In this document: in pieces, positions 9,680 through 16,622 of the stretch
Numbering within the stretch: the stretch's first letter is position 1
How the letters are laid out: each line of letters begins with the position of its first letter
Assembly: GCA_025655575.1 (NCBI GenBank)
Contig: JAHXIP010000013.1
Coordinates: forward strand, 34,238 to 98,237
Source: Candidatus Thiodiazotropha sp. (ex Monitilora ramsayi)
GTDB taxonomy: Bacteria > Pseudomonadota > Gammaproteobacteria > Chromatiales > Chromatiaceae
DNA: 64,000 nt
Direction: 5' to 3'
Program-made: the position numbers and the translations under genes
Notes under the pieces: model-generated
Databases searched by the model: none
Told to the model about the DNA's origin: nothing
The model's input: the letters and a program-made list of their open reading frames with translations, nothing else

Positions 9680-11464
9680 TTAATGGTCGGTAGCAGCACC
9701 GGCACCCTTGGGTACACGAATGTCTTCCACCAGATGCTGGATATGATCCGGTGGCGGAGCAGTCATCTTCGAAACAGTGATGGCTACTGCGAAGTTGACC
9801 ATAGCGCCGATTGCACCGAAGGCATTCGGAGAAATACCGAAGAACCAGTTCGGGCCCATGTCTCCCAGGAAGGAGGTGCCGGGAACGAACATGATGCCTT
9901 TGTGTTGGAACACATAAAGCATGGTCACACCGATACCGGAGATCATGCCCCAGATAGCGCCTGCACGGTTCACCTTCTTGTTGAAGATACCCATCATCAA
10001 CACAGGGAAGATGGAAGCCGCAGCCAGACCGAAGGCGATAGCCACGGTGCCGGCGGCGAAATCCGGTGGATGCAGACCGAAGTAGCCAGCGACACCGATG
10101 GCACCCGCCATGGCGAAACGACCTGCCATCAGCTCATTCTTCTCCGAAATGTCAGGCATGAAAACACCCTTCAGGAGGTCATGAGAGATGGAGGAAGAGA
10201 TGGCTAGCAACAGACCCGCCGCGGTTGAGAGCGCAGCAGCCAGACCACCGGCGACCACCAGGGCGATAACCCAGTTAGGCAGGTTGGCGATTTCCGGGTT
10301 GGCCAGTACCATGATGTCACGGTCAACCTTGGTCATCTCATTGCCTTTCCAGCCCCAGGCTTCAGCCTTGGCAGCGAACTCGGCATTCTTCTCGTTGTAG
10401 TACTGAATGCGTCCGTCGCCGTTCTTATCCTCGTACTTCAGCAGACCGGTCTGTTCCCAGTTCTTGAACCACTGGGGACGGTCGGCATAAGCCAGGTTGC
10501 CTTCAGTTGTACCAACTTCACCCACCTGAATGGTGTTCATCAGGTTCAGGCGAGCCATGGAACCCACTGCAGGGGCGGTGGTGTAGAGGATCGCGATGAA
10601 GACCAATGCCCAACCGGCTGAGGAGCGAGCGTCCTTAACCTTGGGTACCGTGAAGAAACGGATAATGACATGTGGCAGACCCGCAGTACCGATCATCAGC
10701 GAGAGGGTGTAGACAAACATATTCAGTTTGCTGCCCATGACTTGCGTCGAGTACTCCTTGAAGCCCAGCTCCGTGACTACCTGGTCCAGCCTATCCATCA
10801 TAAAGGTGCCGGACCCATCTGCCATGGTACTGCCGAGACCCAGTTGTGGCACAGGGTTGCCGGTCAGGTTCATGGAGATGAAGATGGCAGGTACGGTGTA
10901 GGCGAAGATCAGTACGCAGTACTGTGCGATCTGGGTGTAGGTGATACCTTTCATGCCACCCATAACCGCATAGATGAATACGATGCCCATGCCGATGAAC
11001 AGGCCTGTATCATAGTCGATTTGCAGGAAGCGGGAGAAGGCTACGCCGATACCCTTCATCTGACCGATTACGTAGGTTACGGAGGCCAGAATCAGACAGA
11101 TAACTGCCACGATTCGAGCGGTACGTGAGTAGTAACGATCGCCGATGAACTCCGGTACGGTGAACTTGCCGAACTTACGCAGGTAAGGAGCAAGCAGCAG
11201 CGCCAGCAGCACGTAACCACCGGTCCAGCCCATCAGGAATACGGAAGCACCGTAGCCGTTGAAGGCGATTAACCCAGCCATGGAGATAAAAGAAGCCGCA
11301 GACATCCAGTCAGCGGCGGTGGCCATACCGTTGGCGACAGGGTGTATACCCCGGCCGGCAGCATAGAACTCACCGGTTGTTCCGGCACGTGCCCAGAAGG
11401 CAATGCCGATGTAGAGGGCAAATGTGAAGCCCACTACGATATATGTCAGTGTTTGCAGATCCAT
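9680..11464 (-). CDS. Sodium:solute symporter, large subunit (acetate permease type, VC_2705 family)
   Basis: A 594-residue inner-membrane transporter of the solute:sodium symporter family, with about 13 hydrophobic segments. Typical family stretches are ATAADWMSAASFISMAGLIAFNGYG near residue 50 and GGMKGITYTQIAQYCVL near residue 170. It differs from ActP by a ~70-residue hydrophilic insert around residues 330-400 containing YEDKNGDGRIQYYNEKN, which looks like a calcium-binding EF-hand loop (D-K-N-G-D-G-R-I). The DUF4212 small subunit lies immediately upstream, and this two-subunit form (TIGR03648/TIGR03647) is usually linked to acs. Substrate is therefore most likely acetate or another short monocarboxylate. 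A terminator follows. Confidence 0.92.
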   Translation of the reverse strand: MDLQTLTYIVVGFTFALYIGIAFWARAGTTGEFYAAGRGIHPVANGMATAADWMSAASFISMAGLIAFNGYGASVFLMGWTGGYVLLALLLAPYLRKFGKFTVPEFIGDRYYSRTARIVAVICLILASVTYVIGQMKGIGVAFSRFLQIDYDTGLFIGMGIVFIYAVMGGMKGITYTQIAQYCVLIFAYTVPAIFISMNLTGNPVPQLGLGSTMADGSGTFMMDRLDQVVTELGFKEYSTQVMGSKLNMFVYTLSLMIGTAGLPHVIIRFFTVPKVKDARSSAGWALVFIAILYTTAPAVGSMARLNLMNTIQVGEVGTTEGNLAYADRPQWFKNWEQTGLLKYEDKNGDGRIQYYNEKNAEFAAKAEAWGWKGNEMTKVDRDIMVLANPEIANLPNWVIALVVAGGLAAALSTAAGLLLAISSSISHDLLKGVFMPDISEKNELMAGRFAMAGAIGVAGYFGLHPPDFAAGTVAIAFGLAAASIFPVLMMGIFNKKVNRAGAIWGMISGIGVTMLYVFQHKGIMFVPGTSFLGDMGPNWFFGISPNAFGAIGAMVNFAVAITVSKMTAPPPDHIQHLVEDIRVPKGAGAATDH

Positions 11465-11480
11465 GAATCAGTTTCCCCCG

Positions 11481-11735
11481 TTAATCCTCATGGACGTCAA
11501 ATTCGACATCCAGAGCGTTCATGCGTTTTGCGTAGACGTAGATCAGCACCAGGAAGGTATAGATTGAGCCGTTCTGAGCAAACCAGAACCCAAGACCAAG
11601 ACCACCAATCTTAATGGTGTTCAGTGGCTCTACCAGGATGATGCCGAAAAGAAACGAGCAGACAAACCAAATCACCAGCAAGATACTTACTAGGCGAATA
11701 TTGGCTTTCCAGTACTGTTCAGCAGTTTTGTTCAT
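11481..11735 (-). CDS. DUF4212 protein, small subunit of the sodium:solute symporter
   Basis: An 84-residue protein with two membrane helices (about residues 13-36 and 52-70), matching the DUF4212/TIGR03647 small-subunit family in size and pattern, including the YWKANIRL start and YVYAKRMNALD end. It lies 16 bases upstream of the large subunit on the same strand and is the first gene of that transcript. It probably helps assemble or regulate the transporter; its exact role is not known. Confidence 0.88.
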   Translation of the reverse strand: MNKTAEQYWKANIRLVSILLVIWFVCSFLFGIILVEPLNTIKIGGLGLGFWFAQNGSIYTFLVLIYVYAKRMNALDVEFDVHED

Positions 11736-12183
11736 ATCATGATCACTCCGCCGTATTGAAAAGTTGTTGATGCTTTTGCGCCTGCCACCATCGGCGACAT
11801 CCTGTCTTTATAGAATTAATGATGTGATGGTATCTGTCCTTGAACGTGCCGGCACGGTCATGTGTTTCCGCACAGAACGGTTACACATTACGCAAGTTTG
11901 AGTCACGAATTGCGATAATGTCAAATAAAACAATAGGTTATACCGTAGTTTTCTATGTTGCGATGCGGCATAAATGTTTCGTTGCGTAACACTATTCATG
12001 ATGGGTTGTTACCTTCCGGATCGTGCTTCGTTTCTATTGGTAAAAAATAAAAAATTTTGGGATGCACAAAATTTGTGCCTCCATGAGCGACACTGCATCT
12101 TTTTTTAGCCATCTTGCGTATCAGATAGTGAAGCCGCACCAAATTTGGTGTCTTTGGGGTGTGTGCAATATCGAGGTGGTTCT
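11736..12183. other. Divergent intergenic region, AT-rich, no gene seen
   Basis: This 448-bp gap separates two divergent transcription units, the symporter operon and the DUF3179 gene. I see no convincing coding sequence. It holds a 12-bp palindrome CGTGCCGGCACG (11845-11856), about 110 bp before the small-subunit start. Two further palindromes on the DUF3179 side are listed separately. The AT-rich middle (about 11910-12060) is a likely promoter zone. Confidence 0.6.
12064..12150. promoter_or_regulatory. Pair of related palindromes, candidate operators
   Basis: GCACAAAATTTGTGC (12064-12078) is a perfect inverted repeat around one central base. CACCAAATTTGGTG (12137-12150) is a perfect 14-bp palindrome. 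They share the half-site GCAC(C)AAA, have centres about 72 bp apart, and the second ends 33 bases before the DUF3179 ATG. This is the form expected for two binding sites of one dimeric repressor or activator; the protein is unknown. Confidence 0.4.
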
Positions 12184-13125
12184 ATGCAAGGGTTGCGAGG
12201 ATTATTGGTTGTAATAAATCTATTGCTGCTGAATGTCGCTTTGAGCGCGGCATCAGCGGCCTCTCTCAATGGCTTCGATCTCAGGGATGCCCTGATACCT
12301 TCCCAGGAGATCTTTCATGGCGGGCCTGGAAAGGATGGTATTCCTGCGATTGATGAACCCAGATTTGAGCGAGTGAACGAGGCCAATTGGCTGAATGACG
12401 ATGACAGAGTCATGGGTCTCAGCTTGTCGGGCACCCACAAGGCATACCCTCTACGGATTCTCAACTGGCACGAGATCGTCAACGACCAAATTGGGGACCG
12501 GCCTGTAGTTGTCTCCTACTGCCCCCTCTGCGGTAGCGGCTTGGTCATGTCAGCCAGGGCAGACGGCATGGACCTGAAGTTCGGTGTTTCGGGACTCCTC
12601 TACAAGAGCGATATGCTGCTCTATGACAGAAAGACCGAGTCGCTGTGGTCGCAAATGATGAAGCAGGCGATATCGGGTGATCTACAAGGGACAAAACTCT
12701 CACTGCTGACTTCGCAAAACACCACCTGGAAGGATTGGCGGACAGCGCATCCGGATACGGTTGTACTCTCAAAGGAGACGGGATATGCCAGAAACTACTC
12801 GCGTAATCCCTACGCAGGATATGAAGATCAGCGTGATCTCTACTTTCCGGTTTCTGGGATAGATCCTCGCTACCACCCCAAACAGGCCACTCTTGGTATC
12901 GAACTGAATGGAAAGCACAAAGCCTACCCTCATGTGGAATTGGACAGAGCGGGTGGGCAAGTGGAGGAAGCCTTTGCAGGGCAGGATCTGATCATACGCT
13001 ACGATCGCACCAATCAATCGGCCTGGATTGAGACCCCTCTGGGTGAGAGACTGCCAACGATAGAGAGTTTTTGGTTTGCCTGGATGGCTTTTCATCCGGA
13101 GTCTGAGGTATTTGAGGCCAATTGA
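12184..13125 (+). CDS. DUF3179 domain-containing exported protein
   Basis: A 313-residue protein with an N-terminal signal peptide (hydrophobic VVINLLLLNVALSAASAAS, cleavage near residue 25). The remainder matches DUF3179, seen in the stretches AYPLRILNWHEIVND, VVSYCPLCGSGLV with its C-P-L-C pair, and the repeated KAYP motif (HKAYPLRIL and HKAYPHVEL). The family function is not established; the C-x2-C could bind metal or be redox active. I chose ATG 12184 because GAGGTGG precedes it and the signal peptide follows at once; the GTG at 12145 only adds an unlikely extension. It is a single-gene unit with palindromes in its promoter region. Confidence 0.85.
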   Translation: MQGLRGLLVVINLLLLNVALSAASAASLNGFDLRDALIPSQEIFHGGPGKDGIPAIDEPRFERVNEANWLNDDDRVMGLSLSGTHKAYPLRILNWHEIVNDQIGDRPVVVSYCPLCGSGLVMSARADGMDLKFGVSGLLYKSDMLLYDRKTESLWSQMMKQAISGDLQGTKLSLLTSQNTTWKDWRTAHPDTVVLSKETGYARNYSRNPYAGYEDQRDLYFPVSGIDPRYHPKQATLGIELNGKHKAYPHVELDRAGGQVEEAFAGQDLIIRYDRTNQSAWIETPLGERLPTIESFWFAWMAFHPESEVFEAN

Positions 13126-13184
13126 GCTGCTTTGGCAGATCGATACGGGATGACTCCATCCCGTATTCATGAAAATATAAACGA

Positions 13185-13649
13185 ATGATCAAATCCATAC
13201 AGCGCTTCTTCGATACTTATCTCGTACCAGAAAACGATTACCAGTCGCAAAATCATGAAGAACGTATCAGGCTTGCTGTAGCTGCACTGCTGCTGGAGAT
13301 TGCGGAATCGGACTTTTCCCGTTCTTCAGATGAGCAGCAAGAGATCGTCAATATAGTCCGGAACGACTTCAATTTGACTGATGCTCAGGCAGAGGCCCTC
13401 TTTTCACTGGCCGAGAGGGAGCATGCGGAGTCCACGGACTATTTCCAGTTTACCCGTCTGATCAATCAACACTATACGGCCGACGAGAAGATAGGGTTGG
13501 TCGAGGCGCTTTGGCGTGTGGCGTTTGCCGACAAAGTGTTACACGATCATGAAGAGCACGTGATCAGAAGGCTGTCAGACCTGATTCATGTCTCCCATAA
13601 GGATTTTATTGCAGCCAAACACAGAGTCATGCAGACCTGTCAGCCATGA
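13185..13649 (+). CDS. TerB-family (tellurite-resistance-like) protein
   Basis: A 154-residue, mainly helical, acidic cytoplasmic protein matching the TerB-like fold. Typical features are the LAVAALLLEIAESDF helix with an acidic metal-site-like end, the central NDFNLTDAQAEALFSLAE, and the repeat-like VEALWRVAFADKVLHDHEEHVIRRLSDLIHVS. No other ter genes are nearby, so this is the common stand-alone form of unknown role, not a tellurite-resistance cluster. It starts 59 bases after the DUF3179 gene and may share its transcript. Confidence 0.85.
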   Translation: MIKSIQRFFDTYLVPENDYQSQNHEERIRLAVAALLLEIAESDFSRSSDEQQEIVNIVRNDFNLTDAQAEALFSLAEREHAESTDYFQFTRLINQHYTADEKIGLVEALWRVAFADKVLHDHEEHVIRRLSDLIHVSHKDFIAAKHRVMQTCQP

Positions 13650-13811
13650 CAGGGTACACTGGCTTCAGGAAGGCAACGACTATTAGTCCAGGGATCCCCC
13701 CTATCGGGTTGGAAAGCGGTTGAGGAGTTCATTTCCCACGAATCGCAGCTTGTCGTGATATATTTTTAAATACCATATAAATAAGTAGCGGATCGTCCTG
13801 GATGTAGCATT

Positions 13812-15203
13812 ATGTCTGAGCACAATAAACAGAGCACCCCTGGAGGCGTACCTAGCAAAGGTCGTCTACTGGTCGTCGATGACGACACCCGGCATGCGGA
13901 GAGCCTTGCCATGATGGTCAGTAGCTGGGGCTACGACGTGGAAACCGCACCAGACGGGGCAAAGGCAGCAGGCATTCTGGTGACACGTCCGATCGATATC
14001 GTGCTTCTCGATCTGCATATGCCCGTCGCGGATGGCCATAAAGTCATGGACTTTATCCGCAAACGGAACCTGAAAAGCCGGGTGATCGCAATTTCCGGTG
14101 ACCCCTCAATGGATGATGCCATCAAGTCACTGAAAAAGGGTGCGGATAATTTTATCCGTAAACCGGTCGCGCCGGTTACACTCCTCAAAGCTATCGATGA
14201 CAGCCTTAAACGACGTGCCAAGGATGTCGAAGCCGCTGATTTAAAACGACGCATAGATACAAAAAACAGTCTTCACCGACTGATGTTCGATGTGGCTCCC
14301 AACCTATTGTTTTTGTTGGATGTGAATGGACATTTTCGTATGGTGAACAATGTCTTTTCGAAGGTGACCGGCTATTCGAAGCAGGAATTGCTGGGTATGC
14401 ACTGGAAATCGCTGGTGGAGAGCGATGAGGTCGAACGCATCGAGCATGTTTTTGAAGAACGCAGGACCACACCGGACCAGTTTCCCGAGGTTGATCTGCG
14501 CTTGAAATGCAAAGAGATGTCGGAACCTGACCTGGGACAAAAGCCGAGAACGGTGTTAGTGGCGCTGCAGTCCCGGCGACTCTACTCGTTGCAGGATGAC
14601 AAAAAGGTATTTTTCGGGACCTACGGCGTTGCCCGGGATATCACCCACTACAATAAGCTGGAAGAACTCAATAAATATCAGGAATTTCATGACGATCTGA
14701 CCGGTCTGCCAAACCGGGTACTGTTTGACGACTACCTCAATTTCGCCCTGACCCAAGCCAAACACAGCGAGACCGGTTTGTGTCTCCTCAATATCGTTCT
14801 GGATGACCTAAAACAGGTCAACGAGCGATATGGCCACGCAGCCGGTGACGTCTGTCTCAAAGCCCTGGCTACCCGTTTAAAAAGGCAGGTGCGCAAAGGT
14901 GATACCCTGGCCCGTATCGACGGCAGTGAATTCCTCCTGTTGTTGCCGAATATTCGAGAAGAGAAGTCGGTGATCCACCTATCTGAAAAGATCAGAATGG
15001 CACTGACCTATCCTGTGATCGTTGACGGGAAAAGTATCAGCTTGCAGATCACTGTCGGTACCTCACTGTTTCCCCGTGATGGCGAAAATACCGAGGGTCT
15101 GTTGCAGCATGCAAAGACCGACTTTAGCGCATTGGCTAAGACAAGAAAGAGACAACAGGCGACCAGTTCAAACTGGATAAAACTGATCAAGTCGAATCCC
15201 TGA
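13812..15203 (+). CDS. Response regulator with PAS and degenerate GGDEF domain
   Basis: A 463-residue cytoplasmic protein. Residues ~17-135 are a receiver with the acidic cluster VVDDD, phospho-acceptor Asp67 in VLLDLHMP and the conserved lysine in FIRKPV. Residues ~150-280 form a PAS domain. Residues ~295-455 are a GGDEF domain that begins normally (HDDLTGLPNRVLFDDYL) but has I-D-G-S-E-F where active cyclases have GG(D/E)EF. An RxxD motif (RKGD), five residues earlier, matches the c-di-GMP inhibitory site. It is therefore more likely a c-di-GMP sensor or inactive enzyme than an active diguanylate cyclase. It has no adjacent kinase; partners may be elsewhere. Confidence 0.88.
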   Translation: MSEHNKQSTPGGVPSKGRLLVVDDDTRHAESLAMMVSSWGYDVETAPDGAKAAGILVTRPIDIVLLDLHMPVADGHKVMDFIRKRNLKSRVIAISGDPSMDDAIKSLKKGADNFIRKPVAPVTLLKAIDDSLKRRAKDVEAADLKRRIDTKNSLHRLMFDVAPNLLFLLDVNGHFRMVNNVFSKVTGYSKQELLGMHWKSLVESDEVERIEHVFEERRTTPDQFPEVDLRLKCKEMSEPDLGQKPRTVLVALQSRRLYSLQDDKKVFFGTYGVARDITHYNKLEELNKYQEFHDDLTGLPNRVLFDDYLNFALTQAKHSETGLCLLNIVLDDLKQVNERYGHAAGDVCLKALATRLKRQVRKGDTLARIDGSEFLLLLPNIREEKSVIHLSEKIRMALTYPVIVDGKSISLQITVGTSLFPRDGENTEGLLQHAKTDFSALAKTRKRQQATSSNWIKLIKSNP

Positions 15204-15281
15204 CTGATAAAACAGACAGCTCAAAGCCACAGATAGCTAATTACACGCGTCGATAGTCTCTATGAGTGGTGTTAAGGGTCA

Positions 15282-16622
15282 CTAACTCTTCTTGCCTTTT
15301 TTACCCCGCGGTATGCCGAACCGTTGCCGTCTTTCCCACAGTGCCTTACGGCTGATACCTAGCTGTTTGGCGAGTTCGGTTTCTGTCATACCATCCTGAT
15401 GCTCAAGTACAAAATGGCGGAAATACTCTTCCAGCGAGAGGTTATCGCCAGCGTTTTCGTTGCTTTGTCGGTTAGTAGCTATCTGGTGGTCGATGGATAG
15501 CAGTTCAGGCGTAATGCTGTCTCCCTCACAGAGAATCACTGCCCGCTCGATAGTATTTGCCAGCTCTCTGACGTTACCCGGCCAGTGATAACGTCGAATT
15601 GCCTCCATCGCATTGCGACTGAGTTTGAGAGGTAAACGATTGAGCTGTCTTGACGATTTTTCCAAAAGGAACTGGGCCAGTGCCTTGATATCGGCACCAC
15701 GCTCCCTAAGGGGAGGGAGGGTCATCTCAACCACGCGAAGACGAAAATAGAGATCACTACGGAATGTCTGTTGTTGTACCAGCTTACGGATATCGCGGTG
15801 GGTGGCGGCAATGATGCGAATATCGGGCTGCAGACCCGGTCTGTCGCCACTGCCGCTATACTCATCACCCTGTAAAACGCGCAGTAGCCTGGCCTGTGCC
15901 GGCATGGGTAGTTCACCAACCTCATCCATAAAAAGCGTGCCGCCGTGGGCTTGAGCCAGCAATCCACCTTTTCGTGTATCACTCTCGCTGGCATGCCCGA
16001 AGAGCTCTGTTTCCACCTGATTTTCCGGTACGGCCGCACAATTGAAGACGATGAAGGGCGACTGACTGCGGTGACTTTTCTCATGCAGAGCACGTGCAAC
16101 CAATTCCTTGCCGGAACCCGATTCACCCAAGATCAATACCGTGGCATCAGTGGGGGCAACCTTGTTGATTCGATTGAAGACCTCACACATGGCAGGACAC
16201 TCTCCCACCATGCCTTTGACCGGATAACTCTTTTCAACTTCACTTTTCAGCACTTCCTGTTGGCGCTGACTGAGGTCTTGTTTAATGGTGCGCTCGACAA
16301 GCATTAGCAGTTCATCGTGATCGAAAGGTTTAGCGATATAGTCAATTGCACCCATCTTCATGGCATCAACGGCTGATCGGATACTTGCGTAACTGGTCAT
16401 GATCAGCACGGGGACCGGAGCGGCCAGGTTGATGATGTCCGTACCGGGTAGTCCCGGCAGACGAACATCACTGATGATTAGATCAAAACTTTTTGGTGAG
16501 TGCTCAGCCTCTGCCTCTTCGATGGAGCCGGCCTCAGATACCTGATAGCCGTGGCGTTCCAGTAGTCGTTTGACCGCGCGACGAATCACGGTTTCGTCTT
16601 CAATAATTAATATTCGGCTCAT
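15282..16622 (-). CDS. CbrB/NtrC-family response regulator lacking the GAFTGA loop
   Basis: A 446-residue regulator. It has a receiver domain (residues 1-115, phospho-site Asp52 in IISDVRLP), an AAA+ domain (about 138-365; Walker A GESGSGKE at 166-173, Walker B GTLFMDEVGELP, sensor region FRSDLYFRL), and a Fis-type helix-turn-helix (TELAKQLGISRKALWERRQRFG). The loop that should read GAFTGA after ELFGH is replaced by ASESDTRKGGLLAQ and is about four residues shorter. GAFTGA contacts sigma-54, so classic sigma-54 activation is doubtful. The start is ATG 16622, inside the end of the kinase gene (23-base overlap), giving tight coupling to its likely partner. The longer frame to 16670 lies within the kinase gene. 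Confidence 0.9.
   Translation of the reverse strand: MSRILIIEDETVIRRAVKRLLERHGYQVSEAGSIEEAEAEHSPKSFDLIISDVRLPGLPGTDIINLAAPVPVLIMTSYASIRSAVDAMKMGAIDYIAKPFDHDELLMLVERTIKQDLSQRQQEVLKSEVEKSYPVKGMVGECPAMCEVFNRINKVAPTDATVLILGESGSGKELVARALHEKSHRSQSPFIVFNCAAVPENQVETELFGHASESDTRKGGLLAQAHGGTLFMDEVGELPMPAQARLLRVLQGDEYSGSGDRPGLQPDIRIIAATHRDIRKLVQQQTFRSDLYFRLRVVEMTLPPLRERGADIKALAQFLLEKSSRQLNRLPLKLSRNAMEAIRRYHWPGNVRELANTIERAVILCEGDSITPELLSIDHQIATNRQSNENAGDNLSLEEYFRHFVLEHQDGMTETELAKQLGISRKALWERRQRFGIPRGKKGKKS

Noticed and set aside
11808..11999. A 63-codon frame in the symporter/DUF3179 gap
   Set aside because: No domain, poor start context, and the region looks like promoter DNA.
13185..13649. Tellurite-resistance locus
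   Set aside because: Only a stand-alone TerB-like gene is present; no terA/C/D/E/Z partners.
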